Origin: a virus
IMG/VR virus record: IMGVR_UViG_3300036864_000092
Location: 1-38,760 of that record
Length of the DNA stretch: 38,760 nt
Direction: 5' to 3' (one strand)
The notes under the pieces were generated by a model that did not search any database, was not told where the DNA came from, and saw only the letters and a list, made by a program, of their open reading frames with translations. The position numbers were made by a program, and so were the translations under genes. Every line of letters begins with the position of its first letter. Within the stretch, counting starts at the first letter, position 1. Shown in pieces: positions 20,055 through 27,633 of this stretch.

Positions 20055-20280
20055 ACGCGCTCAAATCATAGCGGGGGCCTATTCGGTAGTTTACCGGGGG
20101 CTCCCCTTTACCTTAGAGAACGTGGCAAAGGAGGCCGGTGTGTCGCGCGGTGGTATTATCTACCACTTCTCAACACTCACTGATTTAATCCGGGCTCTTA
20201 TTGACCACGCGGCGCTTCGTAACGGTAGCCAACATAGTCGAAATCCACGAAAACGCGGCTCCCGCCTGCCTTCTTCGTAA
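20041..20280 (+). CDS. TetR-type DNA-binding domain, truncated
   Basis: A 79-aa protein, MRPNKRAQIIAGAYSVVYRG followed by PFTLENVAKEAGVSRGGIIY and HFSTLTDLIRALIDHA, matching the TetR N-terminal HTH (about residues 8-55). Normal TetR proteins are about 190-210 aa; the ligand-binding part is missing. AGGGA lies six bases upstream; the start overlaps the end of the lipoprotein gene. The last 83 bases read opposite to the 3' end of the fibre gene at 20198. Whether it is a functional small regulator or a remnant cut by insertion is open. Confidence 0.78.
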   Translation: MRPNKRAQIIAGAYSVVYRGLPFTLENVAKEAGVSRGGIIYHFSTLTDLIRALIDHAALRNGSQHSRNPRKRGSRLPSS

Positions 20281-21661
20281 CCCCATTCTGCACCCCTAAC
20301 GTCGCACCATTCCCCGCAGGAAGGTTCGTAGTAATAGGCGTTTCAAAGGTCCATGTATCACTTACAGCCCACGCATAGTCAGCGTTGGTAGCAGTGCCGT
20401 TGACGAAGGTAAGGAGTTTAACAGGCTGCGTCGTGCTTACCGGGGCAGCCGTAGTATTACTGGTACTTGTTCCCAAGTTGAAGGCTTGGCTGCGCCAGAA
20501 GCTGGCACTTGCACTAGGGTCATAAGCCCACCCCACTGTGTTGCTGATAGTGGCTGCGGCGGAGGCATTACTAAAACCTACGTTGGCAACAAAGGTTTGG
20601 GCCGCTGTACTCAGTTGTTCAGGGTTTACCCGTACCAGGCTTAAAAGAGCACCGTAACCTAAGGTAAAGTCGCGGGGAGCACTTCCAATATAGCTTCTAC
20701 CAGTACTGGTAGTGCCGGGGTCAGCAAATGCAAACCCAATCCCCACTTGTGTACTGCTTACTCCACCACTATCAGAGTTCGCGGTGTTACAGGTACTGCC
20801 TGTTCCAGAGGCCCAGCAGTTGGGGAAATAGTTAATGAAATCAGAGAAATCATCGAAGAACTGAGCTGGGCTGGCGTGACGGTTGCCATAGAGGAAATTC
20901 CACTTAGTTCCGGTGTAGCGGAAGGTTACGGAGTCCTGCGGCATCAACATCAACGGCATGGCCATTTGCGAGTAGTTGAAGCGGCTGGCGGCAACACTCT
21001 TGGGGGAGTTGTTTTCAAGGATAACCAAGCGCCCATCTGCACCTGTCGTGGTGGTAGAGTTGTAGATTGTCAAAAGCTTACCAGTAGAAATCCCTGTAGA
21101 GGAAATTCCAGAAAGAATTACACTTGCGGTAGGAACGACGCGGAATTCAGATTCAACTTGAGTTGCTCCACTCATCCCTGAAATTGTATAATTATTTTGG
21201 TCCGTGCCAACGCTGGCGGTGACACTTTCAAAGGTGGGAAGGTTATAGAGTCCCGCACCTGAGCCTGAGATTTGACCGCCATAAAGGAAAGAAGCTGAGA
21301 TGAGAGTTGTAGGAGTTGTAAGAGGAGTTCCGCCGTTAAAGGTGGAAGCTGAGATATTGCCTGCTATATAGGCCGAAGTTGCGCTAAGTTGGTTGGAATA
21401 AACAAAGGTTCCTGAAAGGATTGTAGCTGAGACCGTACCTGCGTTAATTTGGGTCGCTGTGATGATCGAGGTGGAGATAGGGCCTGTATAGCTAATGGTA
21501 GAGAGGTTATTCGCTACTGAGAGAATCGCATTTCTCACATTCACGGGGGCAATGGAACGGGTGCTATTGTTGGGAAGTTGGGTGTTCACATAGGTTGTAA
21601 TGGATGAAAGCTGCGCGTGAGCTGTGGTGCATAACAGAAGGAAGAGGAGGACGAGTCTCAT
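20198..21661 (-). CDS. Exported tail-fibre-like protein, 487 aa
   Basis: MRLVLLFLLLCTTAHA is a signal peptide. The mature part has a helical TYVNTQLPNNSTRSI segment, then fibre-like Ser/Thr/Ala/Ile repeats to about residue 145 (ATQINAGTVSATILSG, SATSAYIAGNISAST), and a globular C-terminal domain with FFDDFSDFINYFPNCW and VFVDFDYVGYRYEAP that looks like a receptor-binding tip. It could be a tail fibre with a Sec signal or a surface protein. The start overlaps the stop of the next gene. Confidence 0.72.
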   Translation of the reverse strand: MRLVLLFLLLCTTAHAQLSSITTYVNTQLPNNSTRSIAPVNVRNAILSVANNLSTISYTGPISTSIITATQINAGTVSATILSGTFVYSNQLSATSAYIAGNISASTFNGGTPLTTPTTLISASFLYGGQISGSGAGLYNLPTFESVTASVGTDQNNYTISGMSGATQVESEFRVVPTASVILSGISSTGISTGKLLTIYNSTTTTGADGRLVILENNSPKSVAASRFNYSQMAMPLMLMPQDSVTFRYTGTKWNFLYGNRHASPAQFFDDFSDFINYFPNCWASGTGSTCNTANSDSGGVSSTQVGIGFAFADPGTTSTGRSYIGSAPRDFTLGYGALLSLVRVNPEQLSTAAQTFVANVGFSNASAAATISNTVGWAYDPSASASFWRSQAFNLGTSTSNTTAAPVSTTQPVKLLTFVNGTATNADYAWAVSDTWTFETPITTNLPAGNGATLGVQNGVTKKAGGSRVFVDFDYVGYRYEAPRGQ

Positions 21662-22146
21662 CGCGCTACCCAGTAATACCAGCAAGAGTTGTTAGAGGCG
21701 TTCCCATTGTTCCCAAGTTTCCATGAGAACCCCGTAGTTGAAACACCATTGACATACATCACTGTTGAAGCGGTGGTTCCGTTACAGCCTGTCACAACCG
21801 CCACCGCGCCAGAGGCCGAGGACATCGCTACGCCGAAGTTCACACTTCCCCCAGCCCCGTCTGTAGTCGTCCCTGCGTTGAAAGTACCAAACCGCACCTC
21901 GTTGAGCGTCTGGCCATTCAAAACAATCTGCGAAGAACTGATAGGCCCTCCTATCGTGGTGGCGGAGATGTTCTTAAAATAACCATTGGTGGCTGAGACG
22001 GTACAATTCGCACCCGTACAGGCAATCAACCCTGTAGGAGAAGTCATGGTCAGGCTTTGAGATACGGTGACGGTAGAAAGTGCGGAGCCAGCCCAAACAG
22101 GGAAGGAGAAGGCCGCTAAAGCAAGTGTAAGTATGTATTTATTCAC
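21658..22146 (-). CDS. Exported fibre-like protein, 162 aa
   Basis: GTG start overlapping the upstream TAG (TAGTG), with GAGG five bases before it. MNKYILTLALAAFSFPVWA is a signal peptide. The rest is beta-repeat (VTVSQSLTMTSPTG, ATTIGGPISSSQIVLNG) with a short Cys-containing tip (NASNNSCWYYWVAR). It is probably coupled to the tail fibre gene upstream. Confidence 0.68.
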   Translation of the reverse strand: MNKYILTLALAAFSFPVWAGSALSTVTVSQSLTMTSPTGLIACTGANCTVSATNGYFKNISATTIGGPISSSQIVLNGQTLNEVRFGTFNAGTTTDGAGGSVNFGVAMSSASGAVAVVTGCNGTTASTVMYVNGVSTTGFSWKLGNNGNASNNSCWYYWVAR

Positions 22147-22811
22147 TATGGCCTCGCGTTGTTGAATTGATCGCCTGAGAAGTAGATGTTGGTGAAGTCT
22201 GCCGAGCCATCCCCACGGTAAATAGCGAAGATTTTCCAAGAACCTGAGCCGAGGTATTCAAGGTCAAGGTAATCGTTCTGAAGGCTCGTATAAGTGCTTG
22301 TGATGAAGGGGCACAGAATATTAGCTCCGAGGGTAATACTCCATCCTGGCGATTGAACGCGAATACGGTATATCGGCGCATCAATAGAGGCCGAAGAACC
22401 AAAACTCGTTGTGGGTGTTGTACCGGTAACGACTGCGAGGTGAGAGGAAACAGAGCCTAAATCCACAGTCGTTGCCGAGGCTATCTCTGTGGCTGCTCCA
22501 AACCCACCACCGGAACCTCCACCTGAACTGCCAGAAGAGGGAACACCAAAGTCATCTACGGTTTGTAAAACAACATCATTGGCATCTGCCACAACCACTT
22601 TATAAAGAGATGTAGACCACCACACCGAGGCTTCCCCGGCTGCGTCGAGGATAATAGGGTTGGTGTTCATTGCAACCTGATTGTAGTCCGCATACGTCGC
22701 TAACGGCGTGAGAGTCCCCGCCTCATAGGTGTAAACCTTCCCGCCAGAAAGGGGATTCCCGTCTTCATCGAGAACCTGCATTACAGGATTGGCTAAGCGA
22801 AACGCTACCAT
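22146..22811 (-). CDS. Tail fibre/spike with virion-binding head domain
   Basis: A 221-aa protein. The N-terminus FRLANPVMQVLDEDGNPLSG, followed by a GKVYTYEAGTLTPLATYADY piece and NPIILDAAGEASVWW, is the virion-attachment domain found at the start of many podovirus tail fibres. After a Gly/Ser linker (about residues 92-102) comes a beta-rich part of about 115 aa. P22 tailspike is far larger, so the receptor-binding piece may be supplied by the next genes. The ATG lies 21 bases after a perfect AGGAGGTGA. Confidence 0.8.
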   Translation of the reverse strand: MVAFRLANPVMQVLDEDGNPLSGGKVYTYEAGTLTPLATYADYNQVAMNTNPIILDAAGEASVWWSTSLYKVVVADANDVVLQTVDDFGVPSSGSSGGGSGGGFGAATEIASATTVDLGSVSSHLAVVTGTTPTTSFGSSASIDAPIYRIRVQSPGWSITLGANILCPFITSTYTSLQNDYLDLEYLGSGSWKIFAIYRGDGSADFTNIYFSGDQFNNARP

Positions 22812-22825
22812 GGGCCCACCCGCAT
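22805..22825 (-). CDS. Six-codon minicistron before the tail fibre
   Basis: ATG at 22825 reads MRVGPW and stops at TAG, which overlaps the ATG of the tail fibre (ATGGTAG). A perfect AGGAGGTGA (22838-22830) sits five bases before the minicistron start, whereas the tail fibre start itself only has GGGTGG. This looks like a leader that delivers ribosomes to the fibre start. Confidence 0.45.
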   Translation of the reverse strand: MRVGPW

Positions 22826-22895
22826 TGAATCACCTCCTCTCTCATAAATTGTGATGTAATATTGCAACAGTAAGGTTTTATTTACAAGGGGTGGG

Positions 22896-22936
22896 TTGAC
22901 ACGGGTGAATATGTACACAATGCTTAAGGGGCTAAC
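22896..22936 (+). promoter_or_regulatory. Promoter and shared leader C
   Basis: TTGACA (22896-22901), 17 bases, AATGCT (22919-22924), six bases, then GCTAACAAGGAGA from 22931. The consensus -35 and the shared leader make this a confident moron promoter for the 33-aa membrane gene. Confidence 0.68.
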
Positions 22937-22948
22937 AAGGAGATAGCT

Positions 22949-23050
22949 ATGGAACTGTTACTTGCAGGTATATTTGGAGTATGTGTAGCTATATGGATCG
23001 TACTCTCTCAGATTGAAAAGAAGCTCCAAAAGCTTATAGATAAGAGCTAG
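22949..23050 (+). CDS. Moron membrane protein, 33 aa
   Basis: Begins MELLLAGIFGVCVAIWIVLS and ends with a basic helix QIEKKLQKLIDKS. One membrane helix. It has its own promoter on the strand opposite to the late operon and ends four bases inside the stop region of the ejection gene. A host-modifying or superinfection-exclusion role is a reasonable guess. Confidence 0.7.
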   Translation: MELLLAGIFGVCVAIWIVLSQIEKKLQKLIDKS

Positions 23051-24696
23051 GGTCTAACTTTAGCCACAGGATTAGGGGCTTTGTTGATAACCTTTTTCAC
23101 CACATTGGGAGATTGGTTATAAAGCGTCTGAAAACCACGGTTGGCGAGGAGTCCTGCGCCAGTTTTGGCCGCCACTGCCGTACCTAATACCGGGTTGGCA
23201 AGGAAAGTCGCTCCTAATCCTGCACTTCCACCGCCCATCACGCTCTTTTCATAGGTATCCGAACCCCCGGGGGATTTAAGAAGTTTCCCAATGCGGGCCA
23301 AGTCCACAAGCTCATCCTGACCCGTCGCCAATCGTGAAGCTTTGATGTATGGGCTAGCAGCCACTCGTTGATGAAGTTGATTAGGGTCAATCAGGCCATT
23401 GGTAGATTTCTCAAGCAAAGGCTCTACGGTCTTATAATTCCGCCACTGCCTGCGCAAACCTTGCAGTTTTTCGGTATCCGCTTTGGACAGACTTCCCTCA
23501 GCCATGTCGTCAATCACATCGACCAACTCCCCGAGATACTGTTTCGCACCTCCCTCAGCTTTAGGGATACGCTTAACCAATTCAGATCGGAAATTCGCTA
23601 GTTTTTCCCCTGAAACAGCTTCACCTGTCCCCACATCTGCTTTAAATTTATCAATGTTGCGTTGCACCACTCCTGCTAATTCACCTGTTAGGGCATCTTT
23701 GGCATTCTCTGCAATGGTATCAACGGTTTGCACCGTGTCAGGCTTAACATTGACTGCCTTACCCTTCAAAACATCTCCAAACCCCTTACTGGTACGATCT
23801 AGAAAGTTCTGGATGGTTTGGGGACCAAGATTATCGGCATCTTCTCCCAAGGTTTTAGCAACAGCCTTATTCCACACTGCCCGTTGAGTTTCCTCAAAAG
23901 GTTGGACTCCACTAAAGGGAAGTGCCTGGCTGACCTTTTGGATAGTGGTACGGGTTTTTCCGGGGGCAATTTGGCTGACACTCAGGGGGATTCCCAATTC
24001 ATCAGCTCTTTTTGCGAGGGCAGCGGTGCCTTCATCAACAGAAGGGACAAGGGCTTCACCCACCTTTTCCGCTGTCTTTTTCGCGCCTTGCATGGCGGCG
24101 CCAGGGGCTTTAAACCCAATACCACCGCCTATCAACGTTCCTGCAATCTGGCCCGGTGTTCCCGCTACCACTTGACCAATATCCCCGCCAAGCTGGCTTC
24201 CAGCCCCTAAAGCGGCGGTACGGCCTATTGTAGCCGGGGCTAACATGGCACCTTCACCGCCTAATGGGAGGGTTGAAACAGCCATTCCACTAGCTTTAGC
24301 AAGCTTGCCCGCATAAGTCTTTGGTTGGTATTCCTGACCGGCAATTGGTGTCACGACATTAGCATTCAAGCCATTCTGCATATTCTGGCTAAAGAGTTGG
24401 CCGAATGAGCCTTTGTCTCCGGTAAGTTTTTGGGCTCCGGCTGCCAAGGCGGCAGCGGGAGCATCAATGAGGGTGGGCAATCCCCTTACCACACCGGAGG
24501 CGGCAGATTTCACCACATCCTCCCCCATGGAAGGCTCAGGGGCACGCATGGCCATGGGGTCAATGCCTACCTTCTGATAAAACTGATCCTTGGGAATATC
24601 GCTGTAATATTTGGCGTGGAGGGCATCAGCCAACTGTCCATCACTCATATCGTGGTATTGCGGGTACTTTTGGCGGATTTCAGAGATAGTCGGCAT
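23047..24696 (-). CDS. Ejection (internal virion) protein, gp16 slot
   Basis: A 549-aa protein starting MPTISEIRQKYPQYHDMSDG then QLADALHAKYYSDIPKDQF, an N-terminal motif common in podovirus ejection proteins. Gly/Ala-rich hydrophobic stretches at about residues 60-90 and 145-200, then helical repeats; a late Gly-rich stretch near residue 500. In P22 the gp7, gp20 and gp16 proteins are ejected and help DNA cross the envelope. It occupies the gp16 position. Confidence 0.78.
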   Translation of the reverse strand: MPTISEIRQKYPQYHDMSDGQLADALHAKYYSDIPKDQFYQKVGIDPMAMRAPEPSMGEDVVKSAASGVVRGLPTLIDAPAAALAAGAQKLTGDKGSFGQLFSQNMQNGLNANVVTPIAGQEYQPKTYAGKLAKASGMAVSTLPLGGEGAMLAPATIGRTAALGAGSQLGGDIGQVVAGTPGQIAGTLIGGGIGFKAPGAAMQGAKKTAEKVGEALVPSVDEGTAALAKRADELGIPLSVSQIAPGKTRTTIQKVSQALPFSGVQPFEETQRAVWNKAVAKTLGEDADNLGPQTIQNFLDRTSKGFGDVLKGKAVNVKPDTVQTVDTIAENAKDALTGELAGVVQRNIDKFKADVGTGEAVSGEKLANFRSELVKRIPKAEGGAKQYLGELVDVIDDMAEGSLSKADTEKLQGLRRQWRNYKTVEPLLEKSTNGLIDPNQLHQRVAASPYIKASRLATGQDELVDLARIGKLLKSPGGSDTYEKSVMGGGSAGLGATFLANPVLGTAVAAKTGAGLLANRGFQTLYNQSPNVVKKVINKAPNPVAKVRP

Positions 24697-25757
24697 TAGC
24701 GTATGCCTAATGGGTCAGCAGCCACTTGTGGTGCAGAACTACCTTTAAACGCAGCCCCGGCAGCATTCTTAATCCCTTGCTTGGCAGTTTCCCGGTTGCG
24801 GCGTTTTTGCTCCAAAACTTCCTTTGTGTCACCCGGTTGGGGGAAATACTGTTGTTTGGCGTTCGCAAATTCCTGGTCACTAATCACCGCCCCAGATTCA
24901 CGGCGAAGGACGGCGTTCACAAAGTCGCGCTGTGCTTGTTGGAATTTCTGTGTATTGGCTCCAATCATGTAGTTCCCAAAAGGTGCGGAGGCCACAACAT
25001 CTTGACCAATCGTAGGCTTATAACCTGCATCTTCCAAGTCACGAATGATCTTGTCGGACTCATCCATACGTGAGGCATAAAGGGCGGCATTAGATTGTCC
25101 TTCAGTTGGCGCTTTAGCCTGTGGTGTCTTAGGGTCTTTTGGGCCACCAGGAATCGGCTCTAACGTCCCATCCTGCTTCCAGCGGTAACCTAATGGAGGT
25201 TTACCCACAGGCTGCATAGGGCTTGGCATTGTGCCTGATACAGGTGCCATGGGGGGAGGGGCCATAACCTTCTGTGTATTCGCCCGGTTCAACCCTGCGG
25301 CGGTATTCCGTTGGTTAGAGAGGGCATTAAAGCTTCCAGCTTGGGCACCCTCAGTGGTGATTTTAGCTTGGTTTAAGGCTTCATCAAGCTTAAGTTGAAT
25401 CTGCTCTTTCATCGGCAGCATCTGCATACGCAAACTATCCAAGGCGGCTTTGTCATATACGGGCGGGATATGCTGCATCACTTCGGGCCCAAACTCCTGT
25501 ACTGCTTGTGCCGTTACTTGGTTGTAGTTCTCAGGCGTTGCCATACTAATAAGTTGAATTGATCTATCAAGCTTGGAGTTGGCCAATTCCAGCTTCTTCG
25601 CTTCCATCTCAATAGAAGATTTTTGCTGCTCATCTTGCGCTTTCTGGCGCTCAAGTGGAATCTGGTTGATTTTTTCCTGATTCAAATAGCCGCGATGATA
25701 AGCTGAAGTAACATCCACCGGGGCATCTATGTTGTTGAGGTTACCGAGAGTGACCAT
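24696..25757 (-). CDS. Ejection-type protein, gp20 slot
   Basis: A 353-aa protein with N-terminal helices (LERQKAQDEQQKSSIEMEAK), a Pro-rich middle (about residues 165-225), and a C-terminal NAVLRRESGAVISDQEFANA block followed by KQQYFPQPGD, known in podovirus structural proteins of the ejection group. It shares one base with each neighbour gene. Its placement matches P22 gp20. Confidence 0.74.
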   Translation of the reverse strand: MVTLGNLNNIDAPVDVTSAYHRGYLNQEKINQIPLERQKAQDEQQKSSIEMEAKKLELANSKLDRSIQLISMATPENYNQVTAQAVQEFGPEVMQHIPPVYDKAALDSLRMQMLPMKEQIQLKLDEALNQAKITTEGAQAGSFNALSNQRNTAAGLNRANTQKVMAPPPMAPVSGTMPSPMQPVGKPPLGYRWKQDGTLEPIPGGPKDPKTPQAKAPTEGQSNAALYASRMDESDKIIRDLEDAGYKPTIGQDVVASAPFGNYMIGANTQKFQQAQRDFVNAVLRRESGAVISDQEFANAKQQYFPQPGDTKEVLEQKRRNRETAKQGIKNAAGAAFKGSSAPQVAADPLGIR

Positions 25758-26494
25758 TAGAACATCCCATACAGTGCATCGCCTGCCGTGGCATAGCTCT
25801 TGTTACCACTGTTGAACAACGCACCTAGGCTAGTTGCTGTATTACCTAAGCCTGAGTTCCAAGCACTTGCTGCACCTATTAAACCATTACCTTGTGCGGT
25901 AGCGGCGTTCATATTGGCTTGACCTGTGTTATTGGCATAGTTTTGGTTGGCATTCCCAACTGAATTAGCTGCTGTCTGGCCTAGGCCAGCAAGGTTGGAT
26001 AGCTTGTTATAAAGGTTGGTTTGGTTGGTGTTATAGCGGTTATAGGCGTTCTGAAACTCACCTGAAGCGTAATCCTGAGAGTAGCGATTTAAAGCCTTTG
26101 CGGCAGCGCCGGAGAAATAACTACCCTTTGCACTGGCGGTGCGATCTAGGGCCTTTTGGCCTTCTGCGAGATTGAATTGGTAGCCAGGGTCGGCTTGAAA
26201 ATCACTCGCTCCGAATGGTTTTGCAAGGGAGCCATACCCTGCCGCAGACGAACTGCCGGATGTACCCAGAAGTGAGCCCAAAGAGGTAACAGCGCCACCC
26301 CCGGCCTGCAACCAAGGGGCTTGGTCGGCACGGGTCGTATCATACATATACTTCTGAAGTTCACGGTCTGAATTAGCGGCTTCGGCCTGCATAGAGGCGG
26401 CGTCTTTAGCAGCATTTGCCTGTTTGTTAGAGCCAATAAGCCCTGCTGCTATACTAGCTCCCCCTAAAATTGCCGCTGCGGTTCCAATCGCCAT
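25757..26494 (-). CDS. DNA transfer protein, gp7-like
   Basis: A 245-aa protein, MAIGTAAAILGGASIAAGLI followed by a KQANAAKDAASMQAEAANSD helix, DQAPWLQAGGGAV, and a C-terminal Asn/Ala/Gly-rich stretch. The GGASI hydrophobic start plus DQAPWxxAG is characteristic of gp7-like DNA transfer proteins. Start at 26494 chosen by AAAGGTG just upstream; a longer frame to 26533 lies inside the acetyltransferase gene. Confidence 0.8.
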   Translation of the reverse strand: MAIGTAAAILGGASIAAGLIGSNKQANAAKDAASMQAEAANSDRELQKYMYDTTRADQAPWLQAGGGAVTSLGSLLGTSGSSSAAGYGSLAKPFGASDFQADPGYQFNLAEGQKALDRTASAKGSYFSGAAAKALNRYSQDYASGEFQNAYNRYNTNQTNLYNKLSNLAGLGQTAANSVGNANQNYANNTGQANMNAATAQGNGLIGAASAWNSGLGNTATSLGALFNSGNKSYATAGDALYGMF

Positions 26495-26946
26495 TAAATC
26501 ACCTTTGTATAGCTCATCTCGGTTTGCTTCCAACCTAAGCGATGAAACAGGGGGGAAGCGTCAAGGTTGATTGTATGGGATGCTGACAAAAATGCAACAC
26601 CTTGGGCCTTAAGCAGTTCCTCAGAGGTTTTTAGAAGATTTAAGCCGATTCCCCCCTTGCGATAGTCTGGATGAACATACCAGCCTAATTGCCCGGCGTG
26701 CTTGGCCTTAAAGTTCATGTGTCTTGGTAGCACCACATTGACGATATACCCCACGATTTCAGGATTACGGGCAGTTGTGACGTGGAGAAGGCCGTTTTCA
26801 GCCATTTGATTGAGCGAATCCATGTCTAAGTCAAACTCAAATGCCCCATGGGTAAAGTCGCATTCGGGGTATTGCTTACGGGATAACTCCTCAACCTTAT
26901 GGCCTACATCAGTCCATTTCTCTTCTTGGTAGGCTAGTTGGTCCAA
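26494..26946 (-). CDS. GNAT acetyltransferase-like protein, gp14 slot
   Basis: A 150-aa protein with a GNAT fold by motif: VTTARNPEIVGYIVNVV, then GWYVHPDYRKGGIGLNLLKT (the acetyl-CoA-binding R/Q-x-x-G-x-G/A pattern, here RKGGIG), then FLSASHTINLDASPLFHRLG. It sits where P22 carries gene 14, which I recall as a small head-completion protein possibly of the same fold. The start is a TTG at 26946 with AAGGA six bases upstream; a GTG at 26988 has no ribosome site. Confidence 0.72.
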   Translation of the reverse strand: MDQLAYQEEKWTDVGHKVEELSRKQYPECDFTHGAFEFDLDMDSLNQMAENGLLHVTTARNPEIVGYIVNVVLPRHMNFKAKHAGQLGWYVHPDYRKGGIGLNLLKTSEELLKAQGVAFLSASHTINLDASPLFHRLGWKQTEMSYTKVI

Positions 26947-27218
26947 ATCGCATCCTTTCCACGTACAATCTTTGCCACCCCATGCCACTGTAAAAAGGTC
27001 TTATCCTTCTCATAAAGCTCTGCATCTGCGTTGTGGGCTTGAACCAAATCAGAGGCAAGGGGGGTCGTACCGCTGAACACGCTGATGATGTAACCCTTCA
27101 AATCCCCATGTTCACGGGCAGTGGAAACGTGCATAAACCCCCTCCGGCCCAGCCATTCCAAGTTTGTATCTAGGGGGAAATCCTCTCCGTTCCAGTGTTC
27201 TGAATTGTACTCAAGCAT
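26934..27218 (-). CDS. Truncated GNAT paralogue, 94 aa
   Basis: Resembles the N-terminal half of the next gene: EHWNGEDFPLDTNLEWLGRR then GFMHVSTAREHGDLKGYIIS against THGAFEFDLDMDSLNQMAEN and GLLHVTTARNPEIVGYIVN. The acetyl-CoA-binding half is missing. This suggests tandem duplication with loss of the 3' half, or a split subunit. Confidence 0.68.
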   Translation of the reverse strand: MLEYNSEHWNGEDFPLDTNLEWLGRRGFMHVSTAREHGDLKGYIISVFSGTTPLASDLVQAHNADAELYEKDKTFLQWHGVAKIVRGKDAIWTN

Positions 27219-27633
27219 ATGTTAAAGTCCCCACTTTGCTCACAATCGCCAACTCCGTCCCGCTTACCGTACTCACAAGCCATACAGAGTCGTACCTATC
27301 GGTTGAGGAGAGAGACCCCCCGGAAGTGGTGGTTCCGTCCCCGTGTATAGTCTGCCCTGGGTTTAGCTGAATCGTCCAGCCACCCGCACCGGAACCAACC
27401 ACTCTTATGAACTGATTCTGCCCAAAAGATGAGGGAACGGTGTAAGTCTGTAGCGTGGGGGCGGAAGCTATATAGGTTACGTTCATTTGTAGCTCTTGGT
27501 CTGAGTCGGATTCAGTAAAGAAACCAGTGATATAGCTGTATATCTGTGTAAACCATCCCGTCCAATCGGTAGACTGTCTCACATTGTTAGGTAAGAGTTG
27601 CGTGATAGGGGCTGGGGTAAAGGGATTAGGCAT
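27211..27633 (-). CDS. Beta-rich virion protein, 140 aa
   Basis: Begins MPNPFTPAPITQLLPNNVRQ; a helical first third, then beta segments (VTYIASAPTLQTYTVPSSFG, RYDSVWLVSTVSGTELAIVS). It sits where P22 has the tail needle gp26 but lacks a long coiled coil. Probably a tail-associated protein. Confidence 0.66.
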   Translation of the reverse strand: MPNPFTPAPITQLLPNNVRQSTDWTGWFTQIYSYITGFFTESDSDQELQMNVTYIASAPTLQTYTVPSSFGQNQFIRVVGSGAGGWTIQLNPGQTIHGDGTTTSGGSLSSTDRYDSVWLVSTVSGTELAIVSKVGTLTYA

